Assembly (NCBI GenBank): GCA_017621295.1
Contig: JAGATI010000172.1
Location: 1 to 5,848 of the forward strand
DNA from: Clostridia bacterium
GTDB lineage: Bacteria; Bacillota_A; Clostridia; TANB77; CAG-508
Reading direction: 5' to 3'
Length of the DNA: 5,848 bases
Shown: positions 1 to 5,439 of the stretch, piece after piece
How positions within the stretch are numbered: position 1 is the stretch's first letter
Layout of the letters: the number at the start of each line of letters is the position of its first letter
Translations under genes and position numbers: made by a program
Notes under the pieces: model-generated
What the model saw: the letters and a program-made list of their open reading frames with translations, nothing else
Told to the model about the DNA's origin: nothing
Database searches by the model: none

Positions 1-2
1 AA

Positions 3-941
3 GGTGATGCAATAATTCCAGATATAAAACCAGATATTTTAAAATCTATTAATACTAGTGGTAATATTTGCATCTATAAAAAAGAGGTCTTAGATGGAAA
101 AGTAAGAATAGATGGAGCTATTAATGTAAATATAATATATTTAGCAGATAATGAAGAGTCTAGTGTAAGAGGATTAACTACAACTATAGATTTTACAAAA
201 ATAATAGAAATGCAAGAAGCAAAAGCAGGAATGTTATTAGAATGTAAAATGTTATTAAATGAAATTGAATGTAAAATTTTAAATGGAAGAAAAGTAAATT
301 TAAGAAGTTTATTAGATATAAATTTAAAGTTATGTTCTAATGAAGAAATAGAGTTTATTGAAGAAATAGAAAATGTAGATGACATGCAGGTATTAAATAA
401 AGATTTTAATATTAATTCTTTAGTTGGAAGTGGAACTACAAAGGTGGTTGCAAAAGATACCATTGTAATAGATGGTATAGATAATTTGGCAGAAATATTA
501 AAAGTAAATATTGATATTATAAATGTAGAAAGTAAAGTAAGTTATAATAAAGTTTTAGCAAAAGCAGACTCTGCAATAAAGATTATGTATTTAACAGAGG
601 ATAATAGAGTAAATATAGTAGAAAGTAAAATTCCTATGATGGGATTTGTTGATATTTTAAATGTAACAGATGACAATATATGTGATATTAAAACAGAACT
701 TAAAAATTTATCTGTAAAACCTAATAATGTGGAAGAACATTCTATATATGTAGAAGCAGAAATTGAAATGGGGATATTTGCTTATCAAAATAGGCCTCTT
801 AGGTTGATACAAGATTTATATAGTCCAAGTATAGTTTTAAGTACAGATATGCGGAAAAATAAAAACAATGCAAGAAAAAAGATTAATAAAAGATGTATGC
901 AATATAAGAGAAAAACAGGTAATACCAGAAGTAAGAAATGA
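3..941 (+). CDS. sipL: SipL-like SPOCS/LysM spore-coat morphogenesis protein, N-terminal part (5' partial, frameshifted)
   Basis: The gene enters from the left edge with its first full codon at base 3. The reading runs DAIIPDIKPDIL..., which resembles the start of the first SPOCS (DUF3794) domain in clostridial proteins, so roughly 30-45 N-terminal residues are missing. SPOCS repeat 1 spans about 3-330 and repeat 2 about 450-800; both are beta-rich and carry the recurring 'N-x-x-I-x-Y-L' strand pattern. After LYSPSIVLSTDMRK (to about 857) this frame turns into Lys/Asn/Arg-rich nonsense and stops at a TGA (939-941), while homologous reading resumes in frame 1. Known for the family: SipL of Clostridioides difficile has SPOCS plus LysM domains, binds SpoIVA and is needed to place the coat around the forespore. 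With the rest restored, about 491 residues lie in the window, consistent with SipL length (about 516). Assignment to SipL rather than another SPOCS-LysM paralogue is inferred from architecture and length. Confidence 0.82.
   Translation, partial: GDAIIPDIKPDILKSINTSGNICIYKKEVLDGKVRIDGAINVNIIYLADNEESSVRGLTTTIDFTKIIEMQEAKAGMLLECKMLLNEIECKILNGRKVNLRSLLDINLKLCSNEEIEFIEEIENVDDMQVLNKDFNINSLVGSGTTKVVAKDTIVIDGIDNLAEILKVNIDIINVESKVSYNKVLAKADSAIKIMYLTEDNRVNIVESKIPMMGFVDILNVTDDNICDIKTELKNLSVKPNNVEEHSIYVEAEIEMGIFAYQNRPLRLIQDLYSPSIVLSTDMRKNKNNARKKINKRCMQYKRKTGNTRSKK
849..866 (+). other. Frameshift site in the SipL-like gene (one extra base, probably in an A run)
   Basis: Two A5 runs (855-859 and 861-865) lie here, with an A6 run just beyond at 875-880. 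Upstream the coding frame is frame 3; downstream it is frame 1, so one extra base is present relative to a continuous gene. Frame 1 has a TAA at 838-840, so the shift must lie between 841 and 941. Joining after AAA at 855-857 and resuming at ATA (859) gives ...STDMRK-IKTMQEKRLIKDV..., which reads smoothly through the linker between SPOCS repeats. There is no slippery signal or internal Shine-Dalgarno of the known programmed +1 type (prfB-like). A homopolymer sequencing error or a real inactivating indel is more likely. Confidence 0.8.
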
Positions 942-1479
942 AAAGATATATGATGTAGATATAAGACCAAGAATTATAAAACAAAATATCTTAAATGATA
1001 GAATTATATTTGAAGGAGAGTTGAATGTAAATTTCTTGTATTCAAATAGTAATACAAGTGTAATTGAAACTAAAAATATAGTTATACCATTTAACCATAA
1101 TATGAATTGTGAAGGTATAAATCAAAATTCTAAATTAGATGTAAAAATGGAAATAGGAACTAAAGATGTAATTATTATGCCAGATGAAAGTATAGAACTT
1201 AAAATTGATGTGAATTTATTAATAGATATATTTAAGAGTGTAGAAATAAATATAATAAATGATATGAAAATAGAAGAAAATAAGGATAATGAAATATATA
1301 GTATAATTATATATTTTGTAAAACCAGGAGATACTTTGTGGAAAATAGCTAAGAAATTTAGAAGTACAGTAGAAAATATAGTAAAAATTAATGATATAGA
1401 AGATGAAAATAAGATTTATCCAGGTCAGCAATTATTTATTCCTAAATATGTTGCAAATACAAACAGTGTATCTGCTTAA
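859..1479 (+). pseudogene. sipL: SipL-like SPOCS/LysM protein, C-terminal part after the frameshift
   Basis: This is the continuation of the preceding gene in frame 1, not a separate gene. The first ATG (868) has no ribosome binding site, and the protein begins in the middle of a SPOCS linker (KTMQEKRLIKDVCNIREKQ). It carries SPOCS repeat 3 (about 938-1270) and a single LysM domain (about 1312-1449) with the hallmarks FVKPGDTLWKIAKKF, a central KIND and terminal YPGQQLFIPKY. It ends at TAA (1477-1479). In C. difficile SipL the LysM domain is the part reported to bind SpoIVA; LysM domains in general bind peptidoglycan-like glycans. A truncated upstream product would lack both SPOCS3 and LysM and should be non-functional if the frameshift is real. 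No terminator is obvious directly after the stop, and yunB follows 144 bases later on the same strand. Confidence 0.8.
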
Positions 1480-1513
1480 AGAAATAAAGATAATAGATAA
1501 ATGAATGTTACAA

Positions 1514-1542
1514 TTTACAGTAGTATATTAATTAAGATATTA
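1514..1542 (+). promoter_or_regulatory. Possible promoter for yunB (weak)
   Basis: In the 144-base spacer before yunB, TTTACA (1514-1519) is followed by 17 bases and ATATTA (1537-1542). A second, poorer candidate is TTGATA (1549-1554) with TAAATA at 1572-1577. In Bacillus yunB is transcribed by the mother-cell factor sigma-E; I cannot see a convincing sigma-E site here. Boxes like these occur by chance in such AT-rich DNA. Confidence 0.22.
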
Positions 1543-1623
1543 GGACTTTTGATAGTGGAAATTAATAGCTATAAATAGTAACAAAAATAGATAAAATTTA
1601 TTTTAGAGTATGGAGAAGAATAA

Positions 1624-2343
1624 ATGGATAAAATTTATTCTAGAAAAAGAATAAGATTACCAGAGTTTAATTTCAATAATAAAAACTTTAAAGAACTTAA
1701 TTCTAAAAATGCTAAAAGGATTAAAATTATAGCTATAATTTTAATTGCTCTTTTGGTAGCAATCTTAATTGTAAAAGCAATAGAACCTGTGATAAATAAA
1801 CAGTCTGTAGTAGTTGCTAAAAGTATTGCAACAAAGATATCTAATGAACAAGCAACAATTGTTATGGCAAATTACAAATATCAAGATTTATGTAGCATAG
1901 AAAAAGATGAAAATGGAAACATAAAAATGATTAAATCTAATATAATTCCAGTAAATGAAATTATATCTGATGTAGCAGTAAAAATACAAAACGAATTAAA
2001 TAAGACACAAGATGGAGAAGTATTTATTAGATTAGGAACCTTAACTGGTAGTAAAATTTTATCTGGAAGAGGACCAAAGGTAAATTTTAAAATTGCAACA
2101 ATTGGAAATGTAGAAACAGATTTAAAATCAGAATTTAGTTCTGCTGGAATAAATCAGACTTTACATAGAATATATTTGCAGGTTAAATGTAAGGTTATAG
2201 TATTAACTCCATTTAGCAGTATAGAAGAAGAAATAACAAATCAGGTATTACTTGCAGAAGCGGTAATTGTGGGAGATATTCCAAGCACTTATTATAATTT
2301 AGATGGAATTAATAAAGATAATGTGTTAGATATTATAGAATAG
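1624..2343 (+). CDS. yunB: Sporulation protein YunB
   Basis: A 239-residue protein of the usual YunB length. The N-terminal 33 residues are basic and cytoplasmic (KRIRLPEF..., KNAKRIK), then one membrane helix spans about 34-51 (IKIIAIILIALLVAILIV). The rest (52-239) would face the intermembrane or extracytoplasmic side. Family features are visible: an EPVIN segment just after the helix, the Lys-Ser-Asn-x-Ile-x-Pro-Val-Asn-Glu region (about 104-112), the glycine-rich LGTLTGSKILSGRGPKV (about 137-153), GNVETDLKSEFSSAGINQTLHRI (161-183) and a C-terminal VGDIPSTYYN. GGAGAAG at 1612-1618 sits 5 bases before the ATG. Known: YunB is a sigma-E-controlled membrane protein needed for efficient spore formation in Bacillus; its biochemical role is unknown. 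It ends with TAG at 2341-2343, just after the expected family C-terminus. It lies downstream of another mother-cell-type gene, in line with a sporulation neighbourhood. Confidence 0.9.
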   Translation: MDKIYSRKRIRLPEFNFNNKNFKELNSKNAKRIKIIAIILIALLVAILIVKAIEPVINKQSVVVAKSIATKISNEQATIVMANYKYQDLCSIEKDENGNIKMIKSNIIPVNEIISDVAVKIQNELNKTQDGEVFIRLGTLTGSKILSGRGPKVNFKIATIGNVETDLKSEFSSAGINQTLHRIYLQVKCKVIVLTPFSSIEEEITNQVLLAEAVIVGDIPSTYYNLDGINKDNVLDIIE

Positions 2344-2384
2344 GAAGATAATAGAAAATATGAGGTTACTAGAATTAGTTTGAA

Positions 2385-2413
2385 AAAGCTTTTTTAGTAG
2401 CTTTATATTTTTT
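2385..2413 (+). terminator. Weak hairpin with T run after yunB
   Basis: AAAGCT (2385-2390) and AGCTTT (2399-2404) form a 6-bp stem around an 8-base loop, followed by T6 at 2408-2413. It starts about 40 bases after the yunB stop. The stem is short and A/T-rich, so termination here would be inefficient; the stronger hairpin at 2643-2678 probably acts as the backstop. Confidence 0.35.
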
Positions 2414-2642
2414 ATCTGTTTTGTATAGATGATATTAAATCAGATTATGCCAAAGGATATTTAAAATAGAATGAATAAAATGGAAGAAAAATGAGTCATA
2501 GTGGAGATATAATAAATGTAGGAGAGAGAAAGATATTTTAGTAAGAGGAATATTTGACTATAAAGGTGGAATAGAAATAATGGAATAAATTATATGAAAT
2601 TTTATAAATGTTAAGATAAAATAGTTATATAAATTTAAACAG

Positions 2643-2678
2643 AAAAACCTCGGAAGTATTGAAACTTCTGAGGTTTTT
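2643..2678. terminator. Bidirectional intrinsic terminator
   Basis: AAAAACCTCGGAAGT (2643-2657) pairs over 15 positions with ACTTCTGAGGTTTTT (2664-2678) around the loop ATTGAA. There is a single G-U pair on the + transcript, which is an A-C mismatch on the - transcript. The + reading ends in T6 (2674-2679) and the - reading in five Ts (complement of 2643-2647). It lies 20 bases beyond the rpsI stop and is placed to end both the rplM-rpsI operon and any read-through from yunB. Confidence 0.88.
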
Positions 2679-2697
2679 TGTTGGTATAAAAAGCATT

Positions 2698-3105
2698 TTA
2701 TCTCTTAGAGAATTGTGGAGCTTTTCTAGCTTTTTTAAGACCGTATTTTTTTCTTTCTTTCATTCTTGGATCTCTTGTTAAGAATCCGTTTGATTTTAAT
2801 GTTGGTCTATATTCTTCGTTAGCTTCTAATAAAGCTCTTGAAACACCATGACGGATAGCTCCTGCTTGACCTGTAAATCCACCACCAATTACTTTACAAA
2901 TAACATCATATTTGTCTAATGTATTAGTTGCTGTTAATGGTTGTTTAACAATAACTTTTAATGTTTCTGCTCCAAAATATTCATCTATATTTCTTCCATT
3001 AATTGTTATAACACCTGTACCTTCAACTAATCTAACTCTAGCAATTGATTTTTTTCTTCTTCCTGTACCGTAGAACATTATTTTTTCTGATTTTGCTTTA
3101 GGCAT
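2698..3105 (-). CDS. rpsI: 30S ribosomal protein S9
   Basis: A 135-residue S9 (uS9), a protein of the 30S subunit head whose C-terminal tail reaches the P-site tRNA. It shows [16 protein letters not shown] (11-26), the family signature [19 protein letters not shown] (about 74-92), [19 protein letters not shown] and the conserved basic end FSKR. The start is supported by GGGAGG (complement of 3115-3120), 9 bases before the ATG. The N-terminus is a few residues longer than the common MAxVQYYGTGRRK form. It follows rplM with a 27-base gap, the standard rplM-rpsI pair, and ends with TAA just before the terminator at 2643-2678. Nothing is abnormal. Confidence 0.98.
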   Translation of the reverse strand: MPKAKSEKIMFYGTGRRKKSIARVRLVEGTGVITINGRNIDEYFGAETLKVIVKQPLTATNTLDKYDVICKVIGGGFTGQAGAIRHGVSRALLEANEEYRPTLKSNGFLTRDPRMKERKKYGLKKARKAPQFSKR

Positions 3106-3132
3106 TTTATATTTCCTCCCTTAATTTTTAAT

Positions 3133-3567
3133 TTAGAAATTCCAGATTTCTGGTTTTTGTGCGATATTTTCGTGTTCGCTACCAGCATAAACTCTTAATT
3201 TTTTAATCATTTGTCTTCCTAGACTGTTTTTAGGAAGCATTCCTTTTATAGCAAGTGTCATTGCTTTTCCAGAATCTTTATTTAACATTTCTCTTGCAGT
3301 AGTTTCTTTCATACCACCAATGTATCCAGAATGATGTCTATAAATTTTTTGATCTAATTTTTTTCCTGTTAAAACAACTTGGTCACAGTTTAGTATAATT
3401 ACGTGATCACCAGCATCCATGTTAGGAGTATAAGTTGGTTTATGTTTTCCTCTTAATAATTTAGCAGCTTCTGTTGCTACTCTACCTAATGGTTTATTTG
3501 CGGCATCGATAATATACCATTTTCTTTCGATTTCATTTTTCTTTAAACTATATGTAGTGTTATTCAT
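3133..3567 (-). CDS. rplM: 50S ribosomal protein L13
   Basis: L13 (uL13) of the large subunit, an early assembly protein that binds 23S rRNA. With the start at 3567 it has 144 residues, the normal family length, and begins [20 protein letters not shown], aligning with the usual M(K)TTYxxKxxExxRKWYVVDA. Family blocks include [28 protein letters not shown] and the signature region [26 protein letters not shown]. An in-frame ATG at 3591 would add eight residues (MKWRVFFT), but that extension is translated from the ribosome binding site itself and has no Shine-Dalgarno of its own, so 3567 is preferred. It is the first gene of the rplM-rpsI operon, driven by the promoter at 3683-3711. Confidence 0.97.
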   Translation of the reverse strand: MNNTTYSLKKNEIERKWYIIDAANKPLGRVATEAAKLLRGKHKPTYTPNMDAGDHVIILNCDQVVLTGKKLDQKIYRHHSGYIGGMKETTAREMLNKDSGKAMTLAIKGMLPKNSLGRQMIKKLRVYAGSEHENIAQKPEIWNF

Positions 3568-3578
3568 GGTAAAAAATA

Positions 3579-3584
3579 CCCTCC
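3579..3584 (-). promoter_or_regulatory. rplM ribosome binding site (decides the start)
   Basis: On the minus strand GGAGGG lies 11 bases before the ATG at 3567. The gap is slightly long, but it contains a GGTA-T5-TACC sequence (3568-3580) that could fold and shorten the effective distance. The alternative ATG at 3591 lies upstream of this site and has only A/T bases before it. Confidence 0.85.
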
Positions 3585-3616
3585 ATTTCATATTTAAATT
3601 TTATTATATTTATATG

Positions 3617-3647
3617 AAACCTCGTAAAAACCACCGGGGAGAAGTTT
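3617..3647 (-). promoter_or_regulatory. Hairpin in the rplM 5' leader, possible ribosomal-protein autoregulatory element
   Basis: In the minus-strand transcript, AAACUUC (3647-3641) pairs with GAGGUUU (3623-3617) to give a 7-bp stem with one G-U pair, enclosing a 17-base loop containing CCCCGGUGG. It is the only G/C-rich island in the roughly 110-nt leader between the promoter and the start codon. Known: Bacillales carry an 'L13 leader' RNA ahead of rplM. Whether this is the same element or a clostridial analogue is inferred; I cannot match it to the published consensus from memory. Confidence 0.45.
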
Positions 3648-3682
3648 TTATTTTGGTCATATTACAAATTTATTGCTTTTCT

Positions 3683-3711
3683 ATTTTATTACAGAAAGTG
3701 CTAAAAGTCAA
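3683..3711 (-). promoter_or_regulatory. Sigma-A promoter of rplM-rpsI
   Basis: On the minus strand TTGACT (3711-3706), a 17-base spacer and TAAAAT (3688-3683) make a near-consensus housekeeping promoter. The predicted transcript start is around 3676, giving a leader of about 110 nt. The DNA just upstream (3712-3735) is almost pure A/T and could act as an UP element, fitting a highly expressed ribosomal operon. Confidence 0.82.
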
Positions 3712-3738
3712 GAAAAATTTAACAATATTTTTACAGGC

Positions 3739-3759
3739 AAAATTTGACACACAAATATT
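3739..3759. repeat. Imperfect inverted repeat over the sigma-gene -35 region
   Basis: AAAATTTG (3739-3746) and CAAATATT (3752-3759) are inverted copies with one mismatch around the spacer ACACA. The left arm and spacer contain the TTGACA proposed as the -35 box, so the repeat is placed where an operator could block the promoter. Chance occurrence in AT-rich DNA is quite possible. Confidence 0.3.
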
Positions 3760-3773
3760 AAATATATTAAAAT
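3744..3773 (+). promoter_or_regulatory. Probable promoter of the sigma factor-VWA operon
   Basis: A perfect TTGACA (3744-3749) is followed, after 18 bases, by TAAAAT (3768-3773). The predicted start is near 3780, about 27 nt before the ATG. No typical ECF promoter (AAC near -35, CGTC near -10) was seen, so the operon seems to start from the housekeeping factor rather than obviously from its own product. The -35 box lies about 32 bases from that of the divergent rplM promoter. Confidence 0.6.
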
Positions 3774-3806
3774 AAATTTATATCATATTATAATAGGAGA
3801 TATATA

Positions 3807-4742
3807 ATGGAAAATTTAAAAGACAAAAATAAACAATTAACTAAAATTTTTAACGAATTTAAAACAAACAATATGAATTCATACGACTTTTTTTATAAAG
3901 AATATTATTCATTAATATATGGAATAGTATTTTCAATATTAAAAAATAAAGAAAATACAGAAGATGTTGTACAAGAAATTTTTATGAAAATATATAATTT
4001 AGATAAAACAAAATTACCAGAAAAAGGGACTTTAAGCTGGATTTATACAGTTAGTAAAAATGAAACTTTTAATTATTTAAGAAGAAAGAAACAAGAAGTT
4101 AATATAGATGATATTTATGAACTTCAAGAAGAGTCAAGCGAAATAGAAGAAATAATAGATATTAATACTTATAATAAAATAATTAGTGGATTAACTGAAA
4201 AAGAAAAGGAAATTGTTTCTTTAAAAATATTATCTAATCTTACATTTAAAAAAATTGGACAAATGTTACAAATGCCAACAGCAACTGTCCAATGGAAATA
4301 CTATAAAGCAGTAAATTCACTAAAAATATCATTAGGAAACTTAGCTTTATCTATAATTACATTTATATTCTTAATTGTAAGAAAAGAAAATTTAAAAAGT
4401 ATAGATAATAAAAGTGAAGAAAAAAAGCAAAATTCAAATTTGACGTCATCAGAAAATAAAAAGCAAGATTCAGAGCAAAATGTAAATATAGAATCTAATG
4501 ATAAAGATGATAATTCAAAGCAAGAAGCAGATAAATCACAAGAATCAATTAATAATAGTTTTAATGAAATATATAATGTACCTACAGGAAATACATCAAG
4601 CCTTACAAATAAGTCAGCTTCAGTAGATGTAATTCAGCAAGTTGCAATAGGATTTTGTGGAACATTTTTAATTATTTCTATAGTTTTTGGAATTTTTTTC
4701 TGTAAACACCAACAAAAAAGAAATAAAAAAACATCTAAATAA
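3807..4742 (+). CDS. ECF-type sigma-70 factor fused to a two-helix membrane domain
   Basis: A 311-residue protein that directs RNA polymerase to promoters. Sigma region 2 spans about 28-96 (FFYKEYYSLIYGIVFSILKN, then the conserved ENTEDVVQEIFMKIY, TLSWIYTVSKNETFNYLRRKK). An acidic linker follows (about 97-122), then region 4 at about 123-173 (SGLTEKEKEIVSLKILSNLT, with the helix-turn-helix KKIGQMLQMPTATVQWKYYKA). Ordinary ECF factors end here. This one continues into a membrane helix (about 174-191), a hydrophilic Ser/Asn/Lys/Glu/Gln/Asp-rich loop (about 192-275) and a second helix (276-299), closing with the basic tail KHQQKRNKKTSK. Positive-inside logic puts the sigma part and the tail in the cytoplasm and the loop outside. 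AGGAGA at 3795-3800 precedes the ATG by 6 bases. The VWA gene follows after 43 bases with no terminator between. Region assignment is firm; membrane tethering and its regulatory meaning are inferred. No separate anti-sigma gene is visible. Confidence 0.88.
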   Translation: MENLKDKNKQLTKIFNEFKTNNMNSYDFFYKEYYSLIYGIVFSILKNKENTEDVVQEIFMKIYNLDKTKLPEKGTLSWIYTVSKNETFNYLRRKKQEVNIDDIYELQEESSEIEEIIDINTYNKIISGLTEKEKEIVSLKILSNLTFKKIGQMLQMPTATVQWKYYKAVNSLKISLGNLALSIITFIFLIVRKENLKSIDNKSEEKKQNSNLTSSENKKQDSEQNVNIESNDKDDNSKQEADKSQESINNSFNEIYNVPTGNTSSLTNKSASVDVIQQVAIGFCGTFLIISIVFGIFFCKHQQKRNKKTSK

Positions 4743-4785
4743 TATAAAGAAGAAATTCTTTAAAATTATTTAGGGGGAATTTTGT

Positions 4786-5439
4786 ATGAACAAAAAAGTG
4801 AAAGTATTAATAGGAGGACTTGCTGTAATACTAATTATTAGTATTATAGTGGTAGGTTATTATTTAAAAAATTTAAATAATACTATTACAAAAGCAAAAA
4901 TAGACGATTGGAAATATTCGAATAAAGAAAGTAATAAAGAATATGTGACAACAAGTAAAAATTCTGGAGGAGTTTTTTCGACGCCTCAAGCACAATCATC
5001 ACTAACATCTGATAGTGCAATGAGCTTTTCATCTAAAAGTGAAAGTACTGTTGGATTATCAGTAGGAGGTTCAAAAAATATAGACAACTTTAGAGAAAAT
5101 ATAAAAAATGGATATTTTCCAATTTCTACAGATATTACATATAATGGACTATTTTATGATTATTATTTTGAAACAGGAAAACAAAAAGAAAGTGAAGATT
5201 TATTTTCACCATCATATTCTATGGCAATATCAAAAGATCCAATTTCATCTAAAGATGAATATTATATGACAGTGGGACTTAATTCTAATATTAAACAAAG
5301 TGATTTTAAACGTAAAAAACAAAATATTGTTGTTGTATTAGATATTTCAGGGTCTATGGAATCTTCACTACAATCATATTATTATGATGAAGGAAATAGT
5401 ATCTTTTCAAAATTAAAAAAGAACAAGAGTAAAATGTAG
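4786..5439 (+). CDS. Membrane-anchored VWA-domain protein (YfbK type), N-terminal part, cut by an in-frame TAG
   Basis: Strong ribosome binding site AGGGGG (4772-4777). The protein starts MNKKVKV, then has one membrane helix (about 7-27, VLIGGLAVILIISIIVVGYYL), a Ser/Thr/Asn-rich spacer (about 28-88) and a domain at about 90-180 resembling the N-terminal vWF_A region of YfbK-type proteins (NIDNFRENIKNGYFPISTDI, YNGLFYDYYFE, YYMTVGLNSNIKQSDF). The VWA domain begins at about 181 (NIVVVLDISGSM) with the first metal-site residues D186, S188 and S190. Reading stops at TAG (5437-5439, codon 218), although the same frame continues as a clean VWA domain beyond it. The 217-residue product would lack the Thr and Asp that complete the metal site, so as written it could not form a working VWA fold. 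The basic N-terminus suggests the body faces outward. Family function is unclear; the 'chloride channel' name is historical. It is co-transcribed with the membrane sigma gene. Confidence 0.85.
   Translation: MNKKVKVLIGGLAVILIISIIVVGYYLKNLNNTITKAKIDDWKYSNKESNKEYVTTSKNSGGVFSTPQAQSSLTSDSAMSFSSKSESTVGLSVGGSKNIDNFRENIKNGYFPISTDITYNGLFYDYYFETGKQKESEDLFSPSYSMAISKDPISSKDEYYMTVGLNSNIKQSDFKRKKQNIVVVLDISGSMESSLQSYYYDEGNSIFSKLKKNKSKM

Larger units (their letters stand above)
2344..2697. other. Gene-free stretch between yunB and rpsI
   Basis: 354 bases between two convergent transcription units. The left end has a weak A/T hairpin (2385-2413) and the right end has a strong bidirectional terminator (2643-2678). 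Between about 2414 and 2640 all frames are broken by frequent stops. The longest suggestive reading (about 2504-2578, reading ...ILVRGIFDYKGGIEIME) has no start codon with a ribosome binding site and matches no family I recognise. No tRNA, CRISPR or insertion-sequence signal was seen. Confidence 0.6.

Noticed and set aside
74..463. Minus-strand open frame opposite SPOCS repeat 1 (129 codons)
   Set aside because: It lies opposite a clear SPOCS coding region. Its Phe/Ile/Ser-rich composition is what the complement of AT-rich coding sequence gives, and it has no ribosome binding site.
841..866. Programmed +1 frameshift controlling SipL-like protein synthesis
   Set aside because: There is no stop codon at the shift point, no rare-codon slip site and no internal Shine-Dalgarno. 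An indel in an A run is simpler.
868..870. ATG at 868 as the genuine start of an independent LysM protein
   Set aside because: Only A/T-rich sequence precedes it with no Shine-Dalgarno, and the protein would begin within a linker continuous with the upstream SPOCS repeats.
785..970. Minus-strand open frame over the frameshift region of the SipL-like gene
   Set aside because: Hydrophobic, Leu/Phe-rich complement of Lys/Asn-rich coding sequence; no start signal.
1219..1431. Minus-strand open frame opposite the LysM region
   Set aside because: Antisense shadow of a recognisable domain; Tyr/Ile/Phe-rich low-complexity translation.
2504..2578. Short reading ...ILVRGIFDYKGGIEIME downstream of yunB
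   Set aside because: No start codon with a ribosome binding site, bounded by stops on both sides, and too short to assign; could be a remnant or chance.
3591..3591. Upstream ATG at 3591 as the rplM start
   Set aside because: It would translate through the ribosome binding site, has none of its own, and adds residues (MKWRVFFT) absent from the usual L13 N-terminus.
3624..3640. GGUGG in the rplM leader as the core of a T-box riboswitch
   Set aside because: The surrounding T-box consensus (GGUGGnACCGCG) and a terminator/antiterminator pair are missing, and rplM is not a T-box target.
3557..3775. 72-codon + strand open reading frame over the start of rplM and its leader
   Set aside because: It is antisense to the rplM 5' end, leader and promoter, starts without a ribosome binding site and has no recognisable protein features.
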